Part shown: positions 57,394 through 62,975 of the stretch, one piece after another
Layout: each line of letters opens with the position of its first letter
Numbering within the stretch: the stretch's first letter is position 1
From: a virus
DNA: 64,000 nucleotides
Strand: one strand, 5' to 3'
IMG/VR virus record: IMGVR_UViG_3300042305_001773
Location: 1 to 64,000 of that record
Program-made: the position numbers and the translations under genes
Notes under the pieces: model-generated
What the model saw: only the letters and a program-made list of their open reading frames with translations
What the model was told of the DNA's origin: nothing
Databases searched by the model: none

Positions 57394-57612
57394 CTACTCC
57401 TTTGTGAAAAGAAACGTATCGTTCACCAATTCAATCTTTGACGGCATGTTTGTATTGTTAACAAGCCGTACACTTGGGTCGTCCACCATCTGACCGTTGA
57501 TCTTGCACCGACCCGTCACAATCTCGCGCCGAATCAACGACTCCGGCATGTCTGTCTTTGTCGCCAGCCAGTCCACGAGCGACACCCCGACAATCGGCTC
57601 TGCTTCGCTCAT
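57394..57612 (-). CDS. S4-like RNA-binding domain protein, 72 aa
   Basis: ATG at 57612 overlaps the preceding stop (TAATG). SLVDWLATKTDMPESLIRRE followed by IVTGRCKINGQMVDDPSVRL matches the S4 fold (LDxxLA....SRSxAxxLIxxGxVxVNGxxVxxPSxxV). S4 domains bind structured RNA such as rRNA or tRNA; here the whole protein is one S4 domain. Confidence 0.65.
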   Translation of the reverse strand: MSEAEPIVGVSLVDWLATKTDMPESLIRREIVTGRCKINGQMVDDPSVRLVNNTNMPSKIELVNDTFLFTKE

Positions 57613-58226
57613 TAGTCCCACAACCCCTGATAGTACTTACCGAACAGAGTCGTCCCGCGGCGGATACGCTCCTCGTGGGCTTTCAAACCTTCGATATCGA
57701 CCTTCAAATTGCTGTAGTGCTTTTCAAAGTTATCAATATCGGCCAGCTCCTCGCGGCCAGTGTAAAACGGGTCGTCGTGGTCTGGGTCATTGAGCTGTTC
57801 AAACGCCCAGATCATTTCGCCTAAAATCCAGTTCCACCGCGCCTCGTGGTTAGCGTCGGTGGGGTCGTAGCGCTGCTCTTTCGCTGTACGAGGCGTGGCA
57901 GCTGTTGACCGAAGCTCTTCAGGCACATCGTCGTCGTCCGTAAACGGGCTGCCATGCTGGGTATCCCGCAGCTGCTTGAGCAGCGGCAGGATAATTGGCG
58001 CCAGCGTGGCATCGACACTCCACGTGTCGTAGTAGTGGAGTTTTATGACTTTCTTCTGCTCGCGGAACCGACCATGAAACCACTCGCAGAACGGGCCGAA
58101 CCACGTTTTGTTCAAGCGTTCGCCGAGCTTGTCGCAGCGGTCTTCCGAAAAGCCGACGTACTGCAGCAAGTTTGCCAGCTGATATGGACCCCACCATTTC
58201 TTGGGCGGGCCGATGTAAACTTTCAC
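57612..58226 (-). CDS. conserved large-phage protein of unknown function, 204 aa
   Basis: Starts MKVYIGPPKKWWGPYQLANL and contains VIKLHYYDTWSVDATLAPII, HGSPFTDDDDVPEELRSTAA and ARWNWILGEMIWAFEQLNDP. From memory this pattern recurs in many large phages without a known role. Trp- and Asp-rich with no membrane segment. Overlaps the zinc-protein gene by four bases. Confidence 0.65.
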   Translation of the reverse strand: MKVYIGPPKKWWGPYQLANLLQYVGFSEDRCDKLGERLNKTWFGPFCEWFHGRFREQKKVIKLHYYDTWSVDATLAPIILPLLKQLRDTQHGSPFTDDDDVPEELRSTAATPRTAKEQRYDPTDANHEARWNWILGEMIWAFEQLNDPDHDDPFYTGREELADIDNFEKHYSNLKVDIEGLKAHEERIRRGTTLFGKYYQGLWD

Positions 58227-58525
58227 GATGCACTCCTTGCGGGTTTACTAAATCTTGGAAACGCGTGCTTACAGTCCGGGCACATCCAGTACGAAACACC
58301 GTCGTAGTGATCTGGATGGTCGTAGGGCAACTCGACGCCAATGATGCGCGAGAATTTGTGCGGCGGCGGATAGCACTCTTGAATGTACGCCCGCAACTCG
58401 TCGTCACTCTTGTCCTTGCACCAGTCCTGCGGGCGCAACACGTCAAAGATATCTCCGGCGCACCAGTTAGCGCCGCACTCGGGACACCGACCGTGGTGAT
58501 CAAGTTTTAGAGGTTCAACTGACAT
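58223..58525 (-). CDS. zinc-ribbon protein, 100 aa
   Basis: Two CxxC pairs, CPECGANWC near residue 14 and YWMCPDCKHAF near residue 80, separated by a helical Pro-rich region; together they would hold one zinc. Unknown role, coupled to neighbours by short overlaps. Confidence 0.6.
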   Translation of the reverse strand: MSVEPLKLDHHGRCPECGANWCAGDIFDVLRPQDWCKDKSDDELRAYIQECYPPPHKFSRIIGVELPYDHPDHYDGVSYWMCPDCKHAFPRFSKPARSAS

Positions 58526-58784
58526 TTGCAGCTCCTTCTTCTTTGGGAAGCACTACGTAGTTATCGACTCCCGGCAGCAGCATCAGCCGTCTGCCGTTAT
58601 CCCACGCGACACCAATCTGATGCCACTCTTTTGGCCCGTCCATATTGACAAGCGTTATCGTGCCCTCCAATCCCGCAGACATGCCCTCTTCTTCAGGCAT
58701 CCACGTCGAGTTGGCATTAATCATTTTGCTTAGCAGTCTTATCCGCCGGCCTACTAACGGATGATCTTGTCCGTCCAGAATCAT
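58515..58784 (-). CDS. small SH3-like beta-barrel protein, 89 aa
   Basis: ATG at 58784 behind GAGGAGCGCGTC. LVGRRIRLLSKM, GMSAGLEGTITLVNMDG and IGVAWDNGRRLMLLPGVDNY resemble DUF4314-type small barrels common in phages and plasmids. Function unknown. Confidence 0.6.
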   Translation of the reverse strand: MILDGQDHPLVGRRIRLLSKMINANSTWMPEEEGMSAGLEGTITLVNMDGPKEWHQIGVAWDNGRRLMLLPGVDNYVVLPKEEGAANVS

Positions 58785-58794
58785 GACGCGCTCC

Positions 58795-59097
58795 TCACTC
58801 GGTTTCGCCAAAATCACACAGATCTTCCAGCGGCACGCGCGCGCCGTACCCGGTTTCTTTTGTCAGATCCTCAGTGATACCCACGTCGCCAAAGCGCGAA
58901 ACCATCACAATTTTGACGCGGGTACCGGCTGGGCACATGACCTTATCAAACTGCGGTTCGTTGCCAACCCACCTCTGTTTGTAGTTCCACATCTCCACGG
59001 GTTTGCGGAGCGTGGCAAACTTGTACTGCCACGTGTCGGGCTTGTGCGGCACCCAACCCTGATCCATCGCGTGTCCTTCCAGCGTTTCAGCAGGCAT
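58795..59097 (-). CDS. hypothetical protein, 100 aa
   Basis: ATG at 59097 behind AAGGAGGGCGCA. Beta-rich with VEMWNYKQRWVGNEPQFDKV and PAGTRVKIVMVSRFGDVGIT. First gene after the RNA cluster terminator; no family recognised. Confidence 0.6.
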   Translation of the reverse strand: MPAETLEGHAMDQGWVPHKPDTWQYKFATLRKPVEMWNYKQRWVGNEPQFDKVMCPAGTRVKIVMVSRFGDVGITEDLTKETGYGARVPLEDLCDFGETE

Positions 59098-59123
59098 TGC
59101 GCCCTCCTTGGTTACAGCCAATA

Positions 59124-59163
59124 GAAAAAAAGAAACCGGGCTGGGCCATTTACGCCCCGGCCC
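59124..59163 (-). terminator. intrinsic terminator downstream of the tmRNA region
   Basis: GC-rich bulged hairpin (59138-59163) followed on minus by GGTTTC and seven T. Separates the tmRNA/RNA cluster from the protein operon beginning at 59097. Confidence 0.65.
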
Positions 59164-59466
59164 ATTATCTAAGCCCAGCTGCAGCTGTTCTTAGTACTCC
59201 CCCACGTCGGCAGCACGCCACGAGATTCCCCGCAGCGGTATCCGAAGGCAAGGAGTCACCCGGTTAAACAACGTTGTGCTCAGGTATGCTAGCTGGCACG
59301 GGATATCGGTCTTGGGGCTCGGGCATACCATACCACCCTAGTTTCCTAATCCGCTACGTTGTGTGTTCTAAATGCCGATGCTGGGCACTACTCCAGCAGT
59401 TTTAATCGCGTGCTCGGCATTCACACACACGACGATAAAGGGCAACGCTAGCTAGTCGTGCCCTCA
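59164..59466 (-). ncRNA. 303-nt non-coding stretch with strong hairpins, 3-prime of tmRNA
   Basis: No gene seen. Directly after the tmRNA is AGGGCA/TGCCCT (59439-59444/59459-59464). Then a long nested stem: GTGTGT/ACACAC (59361-59366/59423-59428), AATGCCGA/TCGGCATT (59371-59378/59414-59421) and TGCTGG/CCAGCA (59379-59384/59393-59398). May be a tmRNA processing tail or another small RNA. Confidence 0.4.
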
Positions 59467-59807
59467 TGGAGGCGGCGGGAATCGAACCCGCGTCCAGAAT
59501 GGTTTCCACGTAAACGTCTACATCGTTAGCGCGTTGTTCTCACACTACGCGCAAAGCCAGCCGATTATCGGCGTCAGGTGGGCTACCACCATCTTTGGCT
59601 GTCTCTCCAGCCTGTCCGCCGTCTTCCCGGCTTCCAGCGTGATGGGCGATAACGTCACGCGCGTTACCCGGTCACTGCTCAGGCAGCGAGAGCGGGGACA
59701 CTGTTGAAAGTGCCAATTAACATGTAATCGATTTTTATGCTGGCCCTTCGATCAACCAGCCGATGCAATCTACGCTTCTCTCCATCTGTCGATACCAGTA
59801 CGCCCCC
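59467..59807 (-). ncRNA. ssrA: tmRNA
   Basis: 341 nt. The tRNA-like ends pair GGGGGCG (59807-59801) with CGCCTCC plus A73 (59474-59467), and the T arm is GCGGG-TTCGATT-CCCGC. The 5-prime part continues TACTGGTATCGACAGATGG, typical of tmRNA. A short frame ends in Ala-Leu-Ala-Ala-stop: reading from a GGC resume codon at 59714 to TGA at 59679 gives tag GTFNSVPALAA. C-terminal ALAA is the usual protease signal. CCA is not encoded. tmRNA rescues stalled ribosomes with SmpB; no smpB gene seen here. The resume codon is inferred. Confidence 0.9.
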
Positions 59808-59810
59808 TTA

Positions 59811-59911
59811 AGTTGTTGGCTGTATTCCCATTGTGAGCTTACGGCGGGTAGACCCGCCTTCATTTACCGCTGGCTCTTTTGTACGTAATTTATCCAGCAG
59901 CACCAACAACT
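59811..59911 (-). ncRNA. structured RNA candidate beside the tmRNA
   Basis: A perfect 9-bp helix AGTTGTTGG/CCAACAACT (59811-59819 with 59903-59911) closes about 83 nt that contain a perfect 6-bp hairpin GGCGGG/CCCGCC and GAGC/GCTC pairing around it. It ends four bases from the tmRNA 5-prime end. From 59912 to 60031 I see nothing definite. Confidence 0.45.
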
Positions 59912-60031
59912 AAATCGAAAAAGCCTCGCCGCAGGGCTGTGGTCATATCGAGTATGTTGTACCCTCCCACAATTTAAGGTAGTTAACTTTCCCCTGCATT
60001 TCGCAGCGCTGTACACACGCTGCCGAGACAA

Positions 60032-60105
60032 TAACCCGGGTGGGAGTCGAACCCACAACAAGTAGATCCTAAGTCTACCGCCTCTGCCAGTTGGGCTACC
60101 GAGTT
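60032..60105 (-). tRNA. tRNA-Leu (UAG), short variable arm
   Basis: Acceptor AACTCGG/CCGGGTT with A73, anticodon stem GTAGA/TCTAC and loop CTTAGGA (anticodon TAG), T arm GTGGG-TTCGACT-CCCAC. The variable loop is only about five bases, whereas cellular tRNA-Leu has a long arm. Confidence 0.88.
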
Positions 60106-60109
60106 ATAT

Positions 60110-60182
60110 TGACCCCACGGGGATTCGAACCCCGGTAAACGGAACGAAAATCCGTTGTCCTAGGCCACTAGACGATGGGGCC
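60110..60182 (-). tRNA. tRNA-Glu (UUC)
   Basis: Acceptor GGCCCCA/TGGGGTC, anticodon loop TTTTCGT in stem ACGGA/TCCGT (anticodon TTC), T arm CGGGG-TTCGAAT-CCCCG. Four bases from the preceding tRNA-Leu. Confidence 0.92.
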
Positions 60183-60190
60183 GCGTGCGC

Positions 60191-60331
60191 CTAAGTATTG
60201 TCCGCGCACTCTTTCTTTTCAAGCAGCCGCTCTGTTTTCCAGAACAGACGCTTTCCGAACTTCTTCATGTGCTTGTTCCAGCCCATAATTTTTGGGCGCA
60301 CATGCAGCAGTCCGCGCTTTTTTGTGGTCAT
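60191..60331 (-). CDS. 46-aa basic protein gene within the tRNA cluster
   Basis: ATG at 60331 behind AAAGGAACAGC. Product TTKKRGLLHVRPKIMGWNKH then MKKFGKRLFWKTERLLEKKE is very basic with aromatic residues, like small nucleic-acid or ribosome-binding proteins. Fits exactly between tRNA genes. Confidence 0.55.
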   Translation of the reverse strand: MTTKKRGLLHVRPKIMGWNKHMKKFGKRLFWKTERLLEKKECADNT

Positions 60332-60357
60332 GCTGTTCCTTTGATAACAAAACCCAG

Positions 60358-60428
60358 TAGCCCGCCGAGGAGTCGAACCCCGCGTTGCGAGTTAATAAGA
60401 CTCGCTTGCCAACCGGTTTCCGCGGGCC
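60358..60428 (-). tRNA. tRNA-like gene, anticodon uncertain (UAU if 7-nt loop)
   Basis: Acceptor GGCCCGC/GCGGGCT with A73 and T arm CGGGG-TTCGACT-CCTCG are sound. The anticodon stem CGAGT/ACTCG gives loop CTTATTA (TAT, Ile) but base 37 would be U instead of the purine expected, and positions 8-9 are GG rather than UA. The D arm is irregular. Possibly a decayed or specialised tRNA. Confidence 0.6.
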
Positions 60429-60433
60429 GCGTG

Positions 60434-60474
60434 GGTGGGGCGCCAGAGGCTTGGGCTACCTCCAGCGCCCCACC
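60434..60474. repeat. 10-bp GC-rich hairpin abutting the tRNA-like gene
   Basis: GGTGGGGCGC/GCGCCCCACC (60434-60443, 60465-60474) with an inner GAGG/CCTC. It lies five bases from the 5-prime end of the tRNA-like gene and just after the 120-aa gene; no T-run follows, so a processing signal is as likely as a terminator. Confidence 0.6.
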
Positions 60475-60491
60475 GTCAGCGAGTCTAACGC

Positions 60492-60854
60492 TTACCGGTA
60501 GCGCTTGCACGCATACCAGCGGCCATCCCTGCCACGCGCGACCCCTTGGTCAACGACCGCTCTGCCGCTATTGCTGTAGCAGCAGTTTCCCAGCGCCTGC
60601 TCGGGTGTTGAGCCCATGCCGACGCCCTCCATTCCAGAGTTTCCCCCGTAATGTCCCATGCGGCCATTGCTGGCCTGCAGCTCGGCTACGCCCTGCGCCG
60701 AACCGGTGTGCCCGGCATAAGACGTAGCGTACGAGTAGGACTTTGCAGGAGCCTGAACCTGAGACGGTGTGTAGGAACGACGGTGTCGCGGGGCAGCATG
60801 CGCAACGCTGACCAGCGAAAGAACGACGGCTACACACATGAGAAAACGGAACAT
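60492..60854 (-). CDS. secreted small protein with C-terminal GRWYACKRYR domain
   Basis: 120 aa; ATG at 60854 behind GGAGGATCGTT. Signal peptide FRFLMCVAVVLSLVSVAHA, a Ser/Tyr-rich linker, then MEGVGMGSTPEQALGNCCYS and VARGRDGRWYACKRYR. That pattern (GMGxTPEQALxNCC...GRxGWYAC) is one I recall in small exported proteins of phages and bacteria; function unknown. Confidence 0.65.
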   Translation of the reverse strand: MFRFLMCVAVVLSLVSVAHAAPRHRRSYTPSQVQAPAKSYSYATSYAGHTGSAQGVAELQASNGRMGHYGGNSGMEGVGMGSTPEQALGNCCYSNSGRAVVDQGVARGRDGRWYACKRYR

Positions 60855-60921
60855 AACGATCCTCCGTGACCCCGCTGCGGGTGTGCGCAGCGTGAAAAGA
60901 AACAGGCCCCACACCGGGCAG

Positions 60922-60995
60922 TAGGCGCAAAGGGACTCGAACCCCTAACCCCCTGCGTGTAAAGCAGGTGCTCTGACCAATTGAGCTATGCGCCT
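60922..60995 (-). tRNA. tRNA-Val (UAC)
   Basis: Acceptor AGGCGCA/TGCGCCT with A73, D arm GCTC-AATTGGTCA-GAGC, anticodon stem CCTGC/GCAGG with loop TTTACAC (anticodon TAC), T arm AGGGG-TTCGAGT-CCCTT. Confidence 0.93.
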
Positions 60996-61001
60996 ACAGG
61001 T

Positions 61002-61382
61002 CTAGCTGTACTTGCCACGCCATTTGTCAAAGCGCAGCATGTACCAGTTCCACCGGTCACGAACGCGCCGACCCTGTCGTCGGAGGCCACGGCAAAACCG
61101 CAGCCACGGCGTGTTCAAGCCGTTTTCGGTGAGGTACTTTCGGTACGACCATTGAACAGCCTCGTCTGATCCGGCATCAGTTATCGCCAGATCACACGCG
61201 TCGCAACGCAGGCACGGCACAGCATACACCGGTACCTGATGTATCTTACCGTCAATGCGCATGTCGTACACGTCTTTGAACGTATACGCTCTCATGGTCT
61301 CGCCGCACTGGTAACAGCAAACCGGCCTGTATACACAGGTGGACTGCTTTAACAAGTTGGGCGACAGAATGTTTTGATCCAC
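61002..61382 (-). CDS. YgiT/MqsA-like zinc-finger protein, 126 aa
   Basis: Start at the GTG at 61382, six bases after AAAGGAG. CCYQCGETM and, 40 residues later, VPCLRCDACDLAI make two CxxC pairs as in YgiT-type antitoxin N-termini, followed by a basic helical tail (RRQGRRVRDRWNWYMLRFDK). No toxin partner nearby. Function unknown. Confidence 0.55.
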   Translation of the reverse strand: MDQNILSPNLLKQSTCVYRPVCCYQCGETMRAYTFKDVYDMRIDGKIHQVPVYAVPCLRCDACDLAITDAGSDEAVQWSYRKYLTENGLNTPWLRFCRGLRRQGRRVRDRWNWYMLRFDKWRGKYS

Positions 61383-61404
61383 TGACAACTCCTTTCTATC
61401 AGAT

Positions 61405-61477
61405 TAGGATCGGTGGGACTCGAACCCACACTGGGAGGATTTTAAGTCCTCTGCCTCTGCCATTGGGCTACGATCCC
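61405..61477 (-). tRNA. tRNA-Leu (UAA), short variable arm
   Basis: Acceptor GGGATCG/CGATCCT with A73, anticodon stem GAGGA/TCCTC with loop CTTAAAA (an anticodon of TAA), T arm GTGGG-TTCGAGT-CCCAC. Variable loop about five bases, like the other Leu gene here. Confidence 0.9.
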
Positions 61478-61487
61478 CCGCCGCTGT

Positions 61488-61775
61488 TCACACCAGCGTG
61501 GTTTCTTCGGGCGCCGGGTACTGCTCAGGATGAGCGATGTGCCGGAACAACGCACGCCCAGTGTCGCTGTGCGTGCCGAACATATCCCGGCGGTGCATCG
61601 TCTGCTCAACCATCTCGAACGCCTGCCGCAGGTGCAGGTATTGCGAGTAGGTTAACGGCATCCCGTTATCCAGCAGCGGCTCCAGCGCGTCGCGCAGTTT
61701 GCGCAGCTCGACGGGCAGGCGGTCGTTGTAATAGCTCGCCGTTCGTTCAAATTCATCGCGTTCGTGTGTCACCAT
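61488..61775 (-). CDS. hypothetical helical protein, 95 aa
   Basis: ATG at 61775 with GAGGT upstream, overlapping the end of the 77-aa gene by 23 bases. Helical (VTHERDEFERTASYYNDRLP, LRQAFEMVEQTMHRRD). No family recognised. Confidence 0.55.
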   Translation of the reverse strand: MVTHERDEFERTASYYNDRLPVELRKLRDALEPLLDNGMPLTYSQYLHLRQAFEMVEQTMHRRDMFGTHSDTGRALFRHIAHPEQYPAPEETTLV

Positions 61776-61986
61776 TCCAGACGTACCTCTTGTCGCCAAT
61801 CTGGCACCACCACCGCTGCCCGTCGTTCCAGTAGACGGGAGTCACAGACGGCGATGGGGGTTGCAGCGTTGTCGGCGCGGGATGCGCCTTCTGATACTCT
61901 TCATAGCTCTGCCACGCGATTCCCGCAAGCATCAGCAACGCCGTCACCAAACCAATCACATTGCCCTTGATTTCAATACCCTTCAT
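61753..61986 (-). CDS. small membrane-anchored protein, 77 aa
   Basis: ATG at 61986 behind AAGGAGGTTTTGAA. Transmembrane helix NVIGLVTALLMLAGIAW, Pro-rich linker (APTTLQPPSPSVTP), then a small WNDGQRWWCQIGDKRYVWNG beta unit. Likely exposed outside the membrane. Unknown. Confidence 0.6.
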   Translation of the reverse strand: MKGIEIKGNVIGLVTALLMLAGIAWQSYEEYQKAHPAPTTLQPPSPSVTPVYWNDGQRWWCQIGDKRYVWNGDTRTR

Positions 61987-62031
61987 TTCAAAACCTCCTT
62001 GTTTGGAAATGACCTTCAAACAACAAAACAT

Positions 62032-62102
62032 TGGGACCGCTGGGAATCGAACCCAGACCGAGGGATTAAAAGTCCCCTGCTCGACCTTCGAGCTACGGTC
62101 CC
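62032..62102 (-). tRNA. tRNA-Lys (UUU)
   Basis: Acceptor GGGACCG/CGGTCCC with A73, D arm GCTC-GAAGGTC-GAGC, anticodon stem GGGGA/TCCCT with loop CTTTTAA (anticodon TTT), T arm CTGGG-TTCGATT-CCCAG. Confidence 0.92.
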
Positions 62103-62108
62103 CCGCGT

Positions 62109-62693
62109 TTAACGCACGCGTGCGTTCGTGAGTCGGCACGACCCGTCCGCGCAGTCACGGCCTTCCGATTGCGCCTGCAAAGCTTCACGCGTCACTTCTT
62201 GCGGCATGCTACCCATTTCGTGGATGCGCCACTTACCGCGGACCTTGTGCATGATCAGTTTGAACTCGCACAACTCCCACGGCGGCAGCATAGCGCTCCG
62301 CTCCCGAAACTCCGAGTACGGCAGTTCTTCGCCGTCTTTGCCGGCCATTGTTTCTTGGACGACATTGACGACCACAACCTGACCGCGATCATCAGCCTCG
62401 ACGAAATCGACGCGCACGACGCGCATGTAGCAGTCGACTTCGTCAAAGAACTGCTTCAGCTCGTCGGTGAACTGTTCCTGATTCGGAAAGTTCGGAGTCA
62501 TCGTACCAATCACACCCTCAACACTTTCCATGTTGCTGGCGTGAAAGTTCTCCTGCACGACGGTCTCGATCAACTGCATTTCTTTGCGGCCGCGGGCGTT
62601 CAGCTCGCCACCGAAAGAGATGCCTGACCACATCATGAAAACCGCGAACGTCAACAAAACCACAGAACCCATGAGCTTGAACAACTTAATCAT
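62109..62693 (-). CDS. exported or membrane-anchored protein, NTF2-like
   Basis: 194 aa. Hydrophobic N-terminus (GSVVLLTFAVFMMWSGISF) as signal anchor. The rest alternates helices and strands ending in a curved sheet (QVVVVNVVQET, LCEFKLIMHKVRGKWRIHEM), the pattern of NTF2/SnoaL-like folds where KVRGKWRIxxM is typical. Function unknown. Confidence 0.5.
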   Translation of the reverse strand: MIKLFKLMGSVVLLTFAVFMMWSGISFGGELNARGRKEMQLIETVVQENFHASNMESVEGVIGTMTPNFPNQEQFTDELKQFFDEVDCYMRVVRVDFVEADDRGQVVVVNVVQETMAGKDGEELPYSEFRERSAMLPPWELCEFKLIMHKVRGKWRIHEMGSMPQEVTREALQAQSEGRDCADGSCRLTNARVR

Positions 62694-62874
62694 CTCGCTG
62701 ACTCCTTGTTAAGCACATCTCAGCAAAACCGCCTAAAGCGGCCCAACCAAGAAATGCACCTGTTAGGTCTACTGCGTCTCCCATTTGGAAGGACCGCGCC
62801 GCAAATAGCCCAAGTACGGCGCCGGCCACAGTACACGTAACAATCAAGATCTCACGCATAATCGGGTATGGCAT
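62686..62874 (-). CDS. small membrane protein, 62 aa
   Basis: ATG behind AGGAGGATGCC. Two hydrophobic helices (ILIVTCTVAGAVLGLFAA, LTGAFLGWAALGGFAEM). First gene after promoter copy F; an 8-bp hairpin (CCCGCAAA/TTTGCGGG) sits in its leader near 62911-62935. Confidence 0.6.
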   Translation of the reverse strand: MPYPIMREILIVTCTVAGAVLGLFAARSFQMGDAVDLTGAFLGWAALGGFAEMCLTRSQRDD

Positions 62875-62938
62875 GGCATCCTCCTCGCATAGCCCGAATG
62901 TGTGTGCTCAATCCCGCAAACACGTATTTGCGGGGCAC

Positions 62939-62971
62939 AAAGAATATGCCTTGATATTGCCAGATATTTAG
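62939..62971 (-). promoter_or_regulatory. bipartite phage promoter motif (copy F, divergent)
   Basis: CTAAATATCT (62971-62962), 13 nt, CATATTCTTT (62948-62939) on minus. Spacing is the same 13 nt though both boxes are less conserved. Just downstream of the glycosyltransferase stop and upstream of the tRNA/small-gene cluster. Confidence 0.55.
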
Positions 62972-62975
62972 GCAA

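Noticed and set aside
59679-59710. tmRNA tag read from GCA instead of GGC
   Set aside because: That frame misses the ALAA ending and runs past the normal tag stop; the GGC frame ends in Ala-Leu-Ala-Ala-TGA.
60434-60474. Additional tRNA beside the tRNA-like gene
   Set aside because: Only one hairpin is present; no T arm or acceptor can be drawn.
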